Below are positions 13,670-21,732 of a DNA stretch of 22,029 nt, one piece after another. Source of the stretch: an uncultured Peptococcaceae bacterium (lineage in GTDB: Bacteria > Bacillota > Dehalobacteriia > UBA4068 > UBA4997); contig CANQSW010000006.1 in assembly GCA_947626615.1 (NCBI GenBank), positions 1 to 22,029 on the forward strand, read 5' to 3'. The position numbers were made by a program, and so were the translations under genes. The stretch's first letter is position 1, and the number at the start of each line of letters is the position of its first letter. The notes below the pieces were generated by a model. The model was not told the DNA's origin and did not search any database. It saw only the letters and a program-made list of their open reading frames with translations.

Positions 13670-14242
13670 ATGAAAAAAAATTTGGGCGTCGTGCCGGCGG
13701 TCTATCCGATGCCGGTGCTGATGGTGGCGGCCTACGACGAGGCCGGCAAGGTGAACGTGATGAACGCGGCCTGGGGCATGATCTGCGACATGGATAAGAT
13801 CGCGCTGTTTATCGACGAGGAGCACAAGACCACGCAGAATATACTGAAGACCAAGGCTTTCAGCGTGAGCCTGGCGGACAGGGCGCATATGCCAGCGCCG
13901 GATTTCTTCGGTATCGCCAGCGGCAACCAGATGCCGGATAAATTTGCGCGTTCCGGCTGCCACGCTGAAAAAAGCGAGTTCGTCAACGCTCCCGTTATCG
14001 CGGAATTCCCGGTGGTGATGGAATGTGAGCTGGCCGAGGTCGTCGACACGGAGAATATGTACGCTATCGTCGGCAAGATCGTCAACACGGCGGCGGACGA
14101 AGCCGTGCTGAACGAGGCCGGCAAGGTGGATATCCCGAAGCTGAACGCCCTGATTTTCGACCAGTTCCAGGCCGGCTATTACGTCAGCGGCGAGAAGGCC
14201 GGGCAGGCGTGGAGCGCGGGCCGGGAGCTGATGCCGAAATAA
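13670..14242 (+). CDS. Flavin reductase family protein (flavoredoxin-like)
   Basis: 190-residue FMN-binding split-barrel protein. Seen: VVPAVYPMPVLMVAAYDEAGKVNVMNAAWGMICDMDKIALFID, the family's FMN-binding start; HKTTQNILKTKAFSVSLAD; DKFARSGCHAEKSEFVNAPVIAEFPVVMECEL; and NALIFDQFQAGYYVSGEKAG. Such proteins bind FMN and move electrons from NAD(P)H or partner proteins to flavins or other acceptors; in anaerobes many resemble flavoredoxin. GGAGGAGG at 13654-13661 favours ATG 13670 over TTG 13664. It has its own promoter and terminator, so it is probably monocistronic. The substrate or partner is not deducible. Confidence 0.9.
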   Translation: MKKNLGVVPAVYPMPVLMVAAYDEAGKVNVMNAAWGMICDMDKIALFIDEEHKTTQNILKTKAFSVSLADRAHMPAPDFFGIASGNQMPDKFARSGCHAEKSEFVNAPVIAEFPVVMECELAEVVDTENMYAIVGKIVNTAADEAVLNEAGKVDIPKLNALIFDQFQAGYYVSGEKAGQAWSAGRELMPK

Positions 14243-14255
14243 GCTGAGACACAGC

Positions 14256-14291
14256 AAAGAGGAGGAGACGAAATATCGCTCCTCCTCTTTT
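14256..14291 (+). terminator. Intrinsic terminator between the flavin reductase gene and galE
   Basis: A 12-bp stem AAAGAGGAGGAG/CTCCTCCTCTTT (14256-14267 with 14279-14290) closes a loop of 11 bases and is followed by more T residues (TTTTGTT, later a TTTTTT run). It lies between convergent genes. On the minus strand only the stem's own T residues follow, so it serves galE less well. Confidence 0.85.
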
Positions 14292-14304
14292 GTTATGCGT
14301 TTTT

Positions 14305-15294
14305 TCAGGCCTCGAAGCCGTGGGGGTGGCTGCTGTGCCAGCGCCAGGCCGTGGCGATGATCGCCGCAAGGTCGGTATATTGGGGCTGCCAGCCGAGTAT
14401 GGCCCGGCTTTTGGCCGACGCCGCCAGCAGTATCGCGGGGTCGCCCGGCCGGCGCGGGGCCAGCGCTGCCGGTATCGGCTGCCCGGTGACGGCGCGAGCC
14501 GTCTCCAGTACCTCCCGCACGCTGCTGCCCGTGCTGCTGCCGAGGTTGAACGCGTCGCTTTGGCCGCCGGCCAGCAGATAGTCCAGCGCCAGGATATGCG
14601 CTGCGGCCAGGTCGTCCACGTGGACGTAATCGCGGATACAGGTGCCGTCCTTGGTGGGGTAATCGTCGCCGAATATCTGCACGCTCTGCCGCTCGCCCGC
14701 CGCAGTTTGCAGCAGCAGCGGTATCAGGTGCGTTTCCGGGTCGTGCGCCTCGCCGATCAGGCCGGAAGGGTGCGCGCCGCAGGCGTTGAAATAGCGGAGA
14801 GCCGCGTATTTCAGCCCGTGCGCCTGGGCCGTCCAGTCGATCAGCCGTTCCATCGCGAGCTTGGTCTCGCCGTAGCAGTTCACGGGCCGCGTCGGGGCGC
14901 TCTCCAATATCGGCTGCTCCGGCGGCTCGCCATAGACGGCGGCGGTGGAGGAAAACACCAGCGTTTTTACGCCGTGCGCCAGCATGGCCTGCAGCAGAGT
15001 TATGCTGCCGGCCAGGTTGTTATCATAATATTTCAGCGGGTCGCGCATACTTTCGCCCACCTGGGAGAAGGCGGCGAAGTGGATCACGCCGTCGACGTTT
15101 TCCGCCGCGAAGATTTTGTCCAGCGCCGCGCGGTCGCGGATATCCGCCTGATAAAAACGCGCCGCCGGGTGAACGGCTGCCCGCCAGCCGGTGGAAAGAT
15201 CGTCGACCACGGCCACGTCGCGCCCGGCCTCGATCAGTTTGTATACGGTGTGCGAGCCGATATAACCGGCCCCGCCCAACACGAGAATAGTCAT
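14305..15294 (-). CDS. galE: UDP-glucose 4-epimerase
   Basis: NAD-dependent epimerase interconverting UDP-glucose and UDP-galactose (or the N-acetyl forms), a source of sugars for surface glycans. 329 residues, normal length. Seen: N-terminal Rossmann motif GGAGYIGSH (7-15); VDDLSTG; IHFAAFSQVGESMRDPLKYYDNN; FSSTAAVYGEP with catalytic Thr117; the Tyr141-x3-Lys145 pair (NCYGETK); LRYFNACGAHPSGLIGE; and CIRDYVHVDDLAAAH. AAGGAGG (complement of 15302-15308) lies 7 bases before the ATG. It is divergent from the polysaccharide operon. Exact substrate preference cannot be read from the sequence. Confidence 0.97.
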   Translation of the reverse strand: MTILVLGGAGYIGSHTVYKLIEAGRDVAVVDDLSTGWRAAVHPAARFYQADIRDRAALDKIFAAENVDGVIHFAAFSQVGESMRDPLKYYDNNLAGSITLLQAMLAHGVKTLVFSSTAAVYGEPPEQPILESAPTRPVNCYGETKLAMERLIDWTAQAHGLKYAALRYFNACGAHPSGLIGEAHDPETHLIPLLLQTAAGERQSVQIFGDDYPTKDGTCIRDYVHVDDLAAAHILALDYLLAGGQSDAFNLGSSTGSSVREVLETARAVTGQPIPAALAPRRPGDPAILLAASAKSRAILGWQPQYTDLAAIIATAWRWHSSHPHGFEA

Positions 15295-15327
15295 AAGAAG
15301 CCTCCTTTGCCGCCGCGCTTCGCTTAT

Positions 15328-15356
15328 AGTTTAGCATATCGCGGGCCGCCGCGCAA
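15328..15356 (-). promoter_or_regulatory. Candidate sigma-A promoter for galE
   Basis: Read on the minus strand: TTGCGC (15356-15351), a 17-bp spacer and TAAACT (15333-15328), 33 bases before the galE start. Confidence 0.5.
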
Positions 15357-15388
15357 GCGGGCAAACCGCGTTTTGGCGCAAAAAAGGC

Positions 15389-15417
15389 TTGTGATATGCC
15401 GCCCCTGGTGCTATAAT
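15389..15417 (+). promoter_or_regulatory. Candidate sigma-A promoter for the polysaccharide operon
   Basis: TTGTGA (15389-15394), a 17-bp spacer and a perfect TATAAT (15412-15417). A second TATAAT follows at 15422-15427 within a duplicated TATAATGTA, and could be an alternative -10. The leader to the first gene would be about 100 nt. Confidence 0.75.
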
Positions 15418-15450
15418 GTAATATAATGTATTATTCTGCGCGTATTATGC

Positions 15451-15510
15451 CGCGCCAGCGTATATTGGCGCGTATAAGTCGATATATTGGTGTATATTTG
15501 TCGATATATT
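15451..15510 (+). repeat. Phased TATATT repeats in the polysaccharide operon leader
   Basis: The 11-mer GTCGATATATT occurs at 15478-15488 and 15500-15510, with the related GGTGTATATTT exactly between (15489-15499). Further TATATT/TATA cores at 15461-15466 and 15473-15476 give five cores spaced 10-12 bases apart. An overlapping hairpin CGCGCCA/TGGCGCG (15451-15457 with 15466-15472) lies at the start. This looks like a helically phased protein-binding array or a bent leader; the binding factor is unknown. Confidence 0.6.
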
Positions 15511-15526
15511 TAAGGAGAAAGTTTTT

Positions 15527-17971
15527 ATGAGCAAGAAAACTAACCGGCCCGAGGCGAAGCCCGCGGCCAAAAAAGCGGCGGAGCAGCCTGCGGTGCAAAA
15601 GCCGCCGCTGGCCCGGCCCGCCGTAAAAGAGGCCTCGGCGGCCGCGCTGCCGTCCGGGCAGAGTGTGGGCGGCGCGATCATCTTGGCCGTCTGCACGGCG
15701 CTCTACTTTTTGCTGGTCTGCTTATCCTCCGCGTCCACCGTCAAGGTGATGACGCTGGTGTTGGTCACGCTGGCGCTGGTCTCCGGCGTTATCCGCTTCA
15801 AAACGCTGCGGGAGCGCGTGACCGTGCCGCTGCTGCTGCTGGCCGCGTTCGTCGCCGTGGGCGGCGTTTCCACCCTGTATGCGGTCTCCGGTAAATTCGC
15901 TCTGTATGAGTTTCTGAAACTGCTGGCGTCTTTCTGCCTTGGTATCGTGCTGTTGGCCTGGGCGCCGGGCGACGCGAAGTGCGCCGGCAAATTCATCGCG
16001 AAAATATTGGCCGGCTTTGCCGCCATTGCCGCTTTTATTTCGATAGATATGATCTCCACCCGGCTTTTCAGCGGGCTGGTGCTGGGGCTGCTCGGCCAGT
16101 TCACGCCGGATTATACGGAGCTTGCCGTGCTTGAGGCCGGCGCTCGTATAACTTCCATATTCGACAACCCGAACGTGTTCGCGGGCGTCGCCGGGCTGGG
16201 CGTGCTGCTCTCGCTGGGGCTGGTGCTGGCGGCGGAAAATAAAAACGAACGTATTATCCAGACGGTCATTTTATACATAAACTCGCTGGGCTTTCTGCTG
16301 GCGTTCAGTATGGGCGCTTCCGCTTCTATCGCCGTCGCGTTTGTCGTGCTGCTGCTTTTGCGGCGTAAGGGCGAGCGCGCTGGCCTGATCATTCTGATGG
16401 CGGAAACGCTGGTCTGCACGGTGCTGGCGGCGGCGGTCATCTCGGTCACTTCCTTTAAGGCGTGGACGGGGGTGCAGCCAGTGCCGCTGCTTTGCCTGGT
16501 CGCCGGGGCGGCGGCGCTCTGCGCGGCGGACAGTTTTTTGGGCCTTCGCCTCACGCAGCTGCTGGACGGCCATAAAAAGCTGAGCCTGATCTTGGCCGGC
16601 GGTCTTTTGGCCGTGCTGATCGGCTTTGTGGCGCTGGCCTTCAACCTGACCGGCGCGGACACGCTGAGCGCGGGCGAAACTCTGCGCCGCGCGGCTTATC
16701 CAGACCCCGGCGCCTATACGCTTACCGTGGCCTCCGACGCCGCCGTGAACGTAACGGTGGAGAGCCAGAACCAGCAGGAGACGATGATGCATACCAACAC
16801 CCTGCTGTATCAGGGCGACGCGGCCACGGCCAGCTTTACCGTGCCGGAGGGCAGCAAGGTCGTTTATTTCAACTTCAGCGCGCCGGCGGGGGCCACTATC
16901 CAGACCGCCTCTTTCAGCGGGTCGAACGGCAGCGGCGATATCCCGCTGGGCTACAAGCTGCTGCCCGGCTTTATCGCCAACCGTATGCAGGGCCTTTGGG
17001 CCAACGAAAACGCGATACAGCGTCTGGTCTTTTTCTCCGACGGTCTGAAGCTGTTCCACCGCAGCCCGGTCTATGGGCTGGGCCTTGGCGCGTTTGAAAA
17101 CGGCGTAAAGAGCGTGCAGTCCTTCGCTTATATCACCCGCTACGCGCATAACCATTATATCCAAACGCTGGCGGAGACCGGCCTGATCGGTCTGGCGCTG
17201 TTCGTGCTGCTGCTTTTAGGCTCTTTTGCCGCCGCAGTCTGCGAGCGGGGCCGGGGCGAAGAAACGCACCCGCTGGCGGCCTCTCTGGGCGCCGCGGTGG
17301 TGTTTATGGCGATACACGCCGCCTCCGAGGTCGTTTTCTCGATGTATTCGTATCTGCCCATAGCTTTTGGCACGTTTATGCTGCTGGGGCTTTGCTGCGG
17401 CGAGGCGCTGCCCGCGCCGAAGTTGAACCTGAAAGCGAAAGCCGCGTCTCTGCTGGTCATCGCCGTGCTGATTTTGGCCTTTACGGCGCTGCTCGTCTGC
17501 AATATGCAGGCCAAGGCCATAGCGGACGCGGGCAATTCCTATGAGGCGATGGATAAGGCGATCGCGCTGGATAAATTCGAGTGGGCCGATTACGCCCTCT
17601 CTTATGTGGTGAACGTGCCGAATATGAACGTGACGCCGGATATCAAGCTGCAGGCGGACAAATACGCCGAGCGGCTGGGCAAGATGGATTCCAACACCGT
17701 GCCCGTCTATCTGGCCGCCTATTATTTCCAGACCGACCGGCCGAACAAGGCTATGAATATGCTGGAAAAATACGTCAACTACGTATCCTCCGACGCGGAA
17801 GGCTGGCAGAAGGCGTTCGACGTTCTACTGCAATTTGAGGACGGCTCGGACGAGTTCCGCGTCGGGGTGCGCCGTATCGCGGCCCTGCTGGACGAATGGA
17901 ACGCGGCCAACCTGGGCGAGATCACGGTCAACGACGCGGCGCAGGCGCTGATCGAACGCGCCGGCGCGTAA
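15527..17971 (+). CDS. O-antigen ligase / polymerase-like membrane protein with extra extracellular and TPR-like regions
   Basis: 814-residue polytopic membrane protein of the O-antigen ligase (Wzy_C) superfamily, which polymerises or transfers glycans outside the membrane. Seen: an Ala/Pro/Lys-rich cytoplasmic N-terminus (1-48); about a dozen hydrophobic segments; SIFDNPNVFAGVAGLG; and the family motif YAHNHYIQTLAETGLIGLALF with His541 and His543. A large loop (about 386-470) before the motif is beta-rich in character (PGAYTLTVASDAAVNVTVES, ATASFTVPEGSKVVYFNF). After a last membrane helix (about 641-662), the C-terminal 150 residues resemble helical repeats of TPR type (NSYEAMDKAIALDKFEWADYALSY, RPNKAMNMLEKYVNYVSSDAEGWQKAFDVLL). 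AAGGAG at 15512-15517 fixes the ATG. It heads a three-gene operon. The superfamily call is sound; acceptor and donor are unknown. Confidence 0.85.
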   Translation: MSKKTNRPEAKPAAKKAAEQPAVQKPPLARPAVKEASAAALPSGQSVGGAIILAVCTALYFLLVCLSSASTVKVMTLVLVTLALVSGVIRFKTLRERVTVPLLLLAAFVAVGGVSTLYAVSGKFALYEFLKLLASFCLGIVLLAWAPGDAKCAGKFIAKILAGFAAIAAFISIDMISTRLFSGLVLGLLGQFTPDYTELAVLEAGARITSIFDNPNVFAGVAGLGVLLSLGLVLAAENKNERIIQTVILYINSLGFLLAFSMGASASIAVAFVVLLLLRRKGERAGLIILMAETLVCTVLAAAVISVTSFKAWTGVQPVPLLCLVAGAAALCAADSFLGLRLTQLLDGHKKLSLILAGGLLAVLIGFVALAFNLTGADTLSAGETLRRAAYPDPGAYTLTVASDAAVNVTVESQNQQETMMHTNTLLYQGDAATASFTVPEGSKVVYFNFSAPAGATIQTASFSGSNGSGDIPLGYKLLPGFIANRMQGLWANENAIQRLVFFSDGLKLFHRSPVYGLGLGAFENGVKSVQSFAYITRYAHNHYIQTLAETGLIGLALFVLLLLGSFAAAVCERGRGEETHPLAASLGAAVVFMAIHAASEVVFSMYSYLPIAFGTFMLLGLCCGEALPAPKLNLKAKAASLLVIAVLILAFTALLVCNMQAKAIADAGNSYEAMDKAIALDKFEWADYALSYVVNVPNMNVTPDIKLQADKYAERLGKMDSNTVPVYLAAYYFQTDRPNKAMNMLEKYVNYVSSDAEGWQKAFDVLLQFEDGSDEFRVGVRRIAALLDEWNAANLGEITVNDAAQALIERAGA

Positions 17972-18013
17972 AAATTCCCGGCCGGGCCGGAAGAAGCGAG
18001 AGAAAAGACAGAC

Positions 18014-19414
18014 ATGATCAGAGAAAACCAGCGGCTGCTCAACTATATACACATTCTAAGCGATGGACTGCTACTGTTCCTGTCGTTTCCCATCGGCTTT
18101 TATATCCGTTTTTATATCTTCAGCGGCCATATCAGTATACCGCTGCGCAGCTATATTTCCGTGGCCCTGATCTATACCGTGGCCCAGCTTTTCACCTACG
18201 CGGCGTTCGGCCTGTATCAAAGTTTTCGGCGGACGCGCCTGCGGGTGGAGCTGCTGCGCCTTTGGGAAGCCACGCTGCTGGACGCTCTGCTGCTGCAGAG
18301 CCTGCTGTTTTTGAGCTGGGGCGTTAACTTCTCGCGTTTGGCTTTGCTGGCGGCTTTTCTGTTCAGCGTGATCATGCTGAGTTTGAAGCGCGTTTGCCTG
18401 CGGCGGCTGCTGCGGCGCTACCGCGAGCTGGGCTATAACCGCAAGCACGTCATCGTTATCGGCGGCGGCCGGCTGGCCGGGCGGTACGTCAACGAGATCA
18501 AGACCGACCTGCAGCTGGGCTATCACGCCGAGGGCTACGTCGCCGCGGAGCCTGAGCCGGGCATGGGGGATCTGCCCTGGCTCGGCGGCTTCGACAGCAT
18601 GGACGAGCTGCTGGAGCGCCGCCGGCCGGACGAGGTGGTGGCGGCAATGGAACCGGAAGACTTCCCGCGCACGCAGGCGGTGATCGCGGCCTGCGAAAAC
18701 GCCGGGGTGCGGCTCTCCATTATCCCGTTTTATGCGGATTATATGCCCTCCAACCCCCAGTTCGACGATCTTAACGGCATACCAATGCTGAACGTCCGCC
18801 ATATCCCGCTGGATAACTGGGCCAACGCATTTATGAAGCGGGCCATGGATATCGTGGGTTCGGCGCTGCTGCTGCTGCTGACTTCTCCGGTCATGCTGTT
18901 TTGCGCTGTCGGCGTGAAGCTCTCCTCGCCCGGGCCGGTCATCTTCAAGCAAAAGCGCGTGGGCCGCAACAAAAAGACCTTTTATATGTACAAATTCCGC
19001 TCCATGCGCGTGAACGACGCCGAAAACACCGCCTGGAGCAAAAAGACCGACGACCGCAAAACGCCGTTCGGCGCTTTCATGCGTAAATTCTCGCTGGACG
19101 AGCTGCCGCAGTTCTGGAACGTGCTGAAAGGCGAAATGAGCCTGGTCGGCCCGCGGCCGGAGCTGCCGCATTACGTGGATAGGTTCCGAAACGAAGTGCC
19201 GCTTTACATGGTGAAGCATCAGGTGCGGCCGGGCATAACCGGCTGGGCGCAGGTGAACGGCTTCCGCGGCGACACCTCGATCAAAGGCCGGATCGAGCAC
19301 GATATATATTATATCGAAAACTGGAGCCTCGGCTTCGACTTGCAGATATTGCTGGTAACGGTATTCGGCGGCAAATTTATGAACGATGAACAAATGACGA
19401 AAGCGGGGCGGTGA
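18014..19414 (+). CDS. Polyprenyl-phosphate sugar-1-phosphate transferase (initiating, WbaP/WcaJ type)
   Basis: 466-residue priming enzyme that transfers a sugar-1-phosphate from a nucleotide sugar to undecaprenyl phosphate, the first step of surface polysaccharide synthesis. Seen: an N-terminal membrane bundle (about 10-125); a Rossmann-like domain beginning HVIVIGGGRLAGRYV; and the bacterial sugar transferase domain from KRAMDIVGSALLLLLTSP (275 on), with SSPGPVIFKQKRVG, YKFRSMR, the catalytic-region Asp362-Glu363 (FSLDELPQFWNVLKGEMSLVGPRPE) and VRPGITGWAQVNG. The ribosome binding site before ATG 18014 is weak (AAGCGAGAG) and follows a small hairpin at 17975-17992, 42 bases after the ligase stop. 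The sugar cannot be deduced, though galE next door makes a galactose- or glucose-type substrate plausible. Confidence 0.95.
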   Translation: MIRENQRLLNYIHILSDGLLLFLSFPIGFYIRFYIFSGHISIPLRSYISVALIYTVAQLFTYAAFGLYQSFRRTRLRVELLRLWEATLLDALLLQSLLFLSWGVNFSRLALLAAFLFSVIMLSLKRVCLRRLLRRYRELGYNRKHVIVIGGGRLAGRYVNEIKTDLQLGYHAEGYVAAEPEPGMGDLPWLGGFDSMDELLERRRPDEVVAAMEPEDFPRTQAVIAACENAGVRLSIIPFYADYMPSNPQFDDLNGIPMLNVRHIPLDNWANAFMKRAMDIVGSALLLLLTSPVMLFCAVGVKLSSPGPVIFKQKRVGRNKKTFYMYKFRSMRVNDAENTAWSKKTDDRKTPFGAFMRKFSLDELPQFWNVLKGEMSLVGPRPELPHYVDRFRNEVPLYMVKHQVRPGITGWAQVNGFRGDTSIKGRIEHDIYYIENWSLGFDLQILLVTVFGGKFMNDEQMTKAGR

Positions 19415-19416
19415 AG

Positions 19417-20550
19417 ATGACGAAAAAAGTCCTCTTTACCGCCTCGACTTTTTCGCATATCCTCAACTTTCACCTGCCGTATCTGCGCTGGTTCAAAGAA
19501 AAAGGCTGGCTCGTCCACGCGGCCTGCGGCGGCGCGCCCGCCGAAGTGCCTTATGCGGACAAGGTGATCGCTCTGCCGCTGCAAAAGAAAATGACCGCGC
19601 CGGATAATTTCCGCGCGGCGGCTCAGCTGCGGCGGCTGATCAGCGCCGAAAAATACGATCTGATCTCCACGCATACGTCGCTGGCGGCCTTTTTCACCCG
19701 GCTGGCGGCAAAACGCCTGCCCGAGCGGCCGCCGCTTATCAATATCGTCCACGGTTATCTGTTCGACGCGGATACCCCGGCCGCCCGGCGGCGGCTGCTG
19801 CTGGCCGCGGAGCGCTTCACCGCGCCGGAGACCGACCTGCTGCTGACGATGAACGCTTGGGATAACCGCTTGGCCGAGCAGGAAAAGCTGGGCCGCCGGG
19901 TGGCGCAGATACCCGGCATGGGCGTGGATTTCGCCGCTCTCGGCCAGTTTGGCCGGGAGGACGGGCTGGCGCTGCGCCGCCGCTGGCAGATACCGGCCGA
20001 CGCTTTCGTGCTGCTTTATCCCGCCGAGTTTTCCGCCCGCAAAAATCAGGCCCTGCTTTTGCGCGCCCTGACGCTGCTGCCGGAGAGCTGCGTGCTGGCT
20101 CTGCCGGGGCAGGGCGCTCTGCTGGAAGAGTGCCGCGCTCTGGCGGCGAAGCTGGGGCTGTCCGGCCGGGTCGTCTTCCCCGGCCAGATCACGAAAATGG
20201 GGGAATGGTACGCTATGGCGGACGCGGCTGTATCCGCCAGCCGCAGCGAGGGGCTGCCCTTCAACATAATGGAGGCGATGTATTGCGGTCTGCCCGTGGT
20301 GGCCAGCGCCGTGAAAGGCCATATCGACCTGATCCGCAACGGCGAGACGGGCTGCCTCTATCCTTACGGCGACGCTGCGGCGTGCGCCGAAGCCGTTCGC
20401 CGGCTGCTTAGCTCAAACGAGCTGCGCCGAAAGCTGGGCAGCCGTGCCAGAGAGGCCGCCCGGCAGTACAGCCTGGAAAACGTCTTGCCGCAGGTCGTCC
20501 GCTGGTATGGCGAACTTGCGCCGGAGCTGGCCGCGGCGGCCACGGAATGA
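19417..20550 (+). CDS. Glycosyltransferase, GT4 family
   Basis: 377-residue GT-B retaining glycosyltransferase. Seen: VLFTASTFSHILNFHLPYLRWFKEKGWLVHAACGG (N-terminal acceptor-side domain), HTSLAAFFTRLAAK, NIVHGYLFD, IPGMGVDFA, PAEFSARKNQALLLRAL, and the nucleotide-sugar-binding SRSEGLPFNIMEAMYCGLPVVAS with the EX7E pair Glu278 and Glu286. It resembles the second glycosyltransferase of capsule/EPS clusters. The previous stop overlaps a GTG at 19411, an alternative start; ATG 19417 is better spaced from the G-rich GGGGCGG at 19406-19412. It probably adds the second sugar to the lipid-linked product of the upstream transferase. Donor and acceptor unknown. Confidence 0.92.
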   Translation: MTKKVLFTASTFSHILNFHLPYLRWFKEKGWLVHAACGGAPAEVPYADKVIALPLQKKMTAPDNFRAAAQLRRLISAEKYDLISTHTSLAAFFTRLAAKRLPERPPLINIVHGYLFDADTPAARRRLLLAAERFTAPETDLLLTMNAWDNRLAEQEKLGRRVAQIPGMGVDFAALGQFGREDGLALRRRWQIPADAFVLLYPAEFSARKNQALLLRALTLLPESCVLALPGQGALLEECRALAAKLGLSGRVVFPGQITKMGEWYAMADAAVSASRSEGLPFNIMEAMYCGLPVVASAVKGHIDLIRNGETGCLYPYGDAAACAEAVRRLLSSNELRRKLGSRAREAARQYSLENVLPQVVRWYGELAPELAAAATE

Positions 20551-20571
20551 ACGAAAAGCTAGATAAAAGGC

Positions 20572-20610
20572 AAAAAAAGGCCCGGCAGCGCGTTGGCGCT
20601 TTGCCGGGCC
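20572..20610 (-). terminator. Intrinsic terminator of degV, shared with the polysaccharide operon
   Basis: GGCCCGGC/GCCGGGCC (20579-20586 with 20603-20610) stacks on AGCGC/GCGCT (20587-20591 with 20596-20600), with two bulged bases and a GTTG loop. On the minus strand seven T residues follow (complement of 20572-20578), a strong terminator for degV. On the plus strand only CTGTTAATT follows, so it is weaker for the glycosyltransferase operon. Confidence 0.9.
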
Positions 20611-20631
20611 CTGTTAATTGCCGGTAAATTT

Positions 20632-21483
20632 TTACGTTTCCGCAAACATTTGCGGCTCCGGGCTGATGCTGATGACGATGCCGCCCTTATCGCAATACAC
20701 GCCGAGCGCTGGGTCGATCGAGCCGACCAGCAGCCGCGCGGGGGCCAGCCGCTCCTCTATGGCCGCGCGGTATTTTTCCGCCATGTCGGGGTTCTGAAAG
20801 TGGGCGATGCCGACGATGGCCCGCGAAAAATCCTCGGCTTTGCCGGCGATGCGCTCCAGCATTTTCTGGAACGTCTTATCCGCGCCGCGCGCCTTATCCA
20901 CGACGATGACCTGCCCGTCGATGACTTCGATGATACCGCGTATGTTCAGCTTCTCGATGATCTTGCCGGCGTATTTGTTCATGCGGCCGCCCTTGATCGC
21001 GTTATCGTATTTTTCCAAAATGACCACGATGCTGGATTTTTGGTAATATTCCGCCAGCTTTTGCTTGATCTCCTCCAGCGATTTGCCCATATCCCGCAAA
21101 ATGGCGGCGAGCACGACCTGGAAGCCCTGGCCGAAGGAGCCTTCTCTGGTGTCGTGGACGAGTATCTTTTTGGGGGAGCTTTGCGCGGCCAGGTTGGCGG
21201 AATTGAAGCTGCCGGAAAGCTCCGAAGAGAGCGTCAGGCAGACGATCTCGTCCGCCTCGGTGGCCTCAAAAGCCTGCGCGTAGGCGTGCGGCGTGGGCTG
21301 CGACGTTTTGGGCATATCGGGGGCGGCGGCGATCTTGGTCAGCGCGTCTTCAATGGAGATATCCACGCCGGGGGTATAGTTTTCGCCGTCCACCTGCAAA
21401 TGCAGCGGCACCACTTCGATGTCGTGCGCGGCCAGAAATTCCGGCGTCAAGTCCGAACAGCTGTCCGTAATTATCTTCATCAT
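20632..21483 (-). CDS. DegV family fatty-acid-binding protein
   Basis: 283-residue DegV protein; the family binds a fatty acid, and some members (FakB) present it to the FakA kinase for phospholipid synthesis. Seen: MKIITDSCSDLTPEF (N-terminal DSxxDL), VVPLHLQVDGENYTPGVDIS, KTSQPTPHAYAQAFE (TSQP at 60-63), LSSELSGSFNSANLA, EGSFGQGFQVVLAA, LEKYDNAIKGGRMNK (GGR at 165-167) and a C-terminal IDPALGVYCDKGGI. GAGGTGA precedes the first of two adjacent ATGs; the first has the better spacing. No fakA is nearby, so kinase partnership is not shown. Confidence 0.95.
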   Translation of the reverse strand: MMKIITDSCSDLTPEFLAAHDIEVVPLHLQVDGENYTPGVDISIEDALTKIAAAPDMPKTSQPTPHAYAQAFEATEADEIVCLTLSSELSGSFNSANLAAQSSPKKILVHDTREGSFGQGFQVVLAAILRDMGKSLEEIKQKLAEYYQKSSIVVILEKYDNAIKGGRMNKYAGKIIEKLNIRGIIEVIDGQVIVVDKARGADKTFQKMLERIAGKAEDFSRAIVGIAHFQNPDMAEKYRAAIEERLAPARLLVGSIDPALGVYCDKGGIVISISPEPQMFAET

Positions 21484-21545
21484 GGTCAGTCACCTCTTTA
21501 GGGCCGCGCGGCGGAGCCGGCCGCCGGCAGCTATATAATAAACTG

Positions 21546-21562
21546 AACAAGCACTAGTTGTT
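21546..21562. promoter_or_regulatory. Dyad over the likely degV transcription start
   Basis: AACAA (21546-21550) and TTGTT (21558-21562) are inverted repeats around GCACTAG. The site lies just downstream, on the minus strand, of the degV -10 box, where a repressor could act. Short arms make this tentative. Confidence 0.3.
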
Positions 21563-21568
21563 TGTTAT

Positions 21569-21597
21569 ATTATATCATATAGTTTGCAATATGGAAA
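21569..21597 (-). promoter_or_regulatory. Candidate sigma-A promoter for degV
   Basis: Read on the minus strand: TTTCCA (21597-21592), a 17-bp spacer and a perfect TATAAT (21574-21569), about 85 bases before the degV start, within a markedly A/T-rich island. Confidence 0.55.
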
Positions 21598-21732
21598 CAG
21601 AAAATTATATTTTTCGCCCAAACTGACAAAAATTTTTTCGGCGGCGGATATTTAGAGGAAAAACCGCCTCGGGCGAGAATATATATAAGTCACCGGCCCT
21701 TGGGCTAATATGTGCATATTGAGGTGTTCCGT

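Noticed and set aside
14290..15426. 378-codon plus-strand frame over galE
   Set aside because: galE on the minus strand has all family motifs, a ribosome binding site and a promoter; the plus frame is its shadow.
17972..18013. Small bulged hairpin between ligase and sugar transferase genes
   Set aside because: Only about seven pairs, no T-run, and the genes form an operon; not enough for a terminator call.
18071..19393. 440-codon open frame antisense to the sugar transferase
   Set aside because: Opposite conserved transferase motifs; composition rich in Gln, His and Arg, typical of antisense frames in GC-rich genes.
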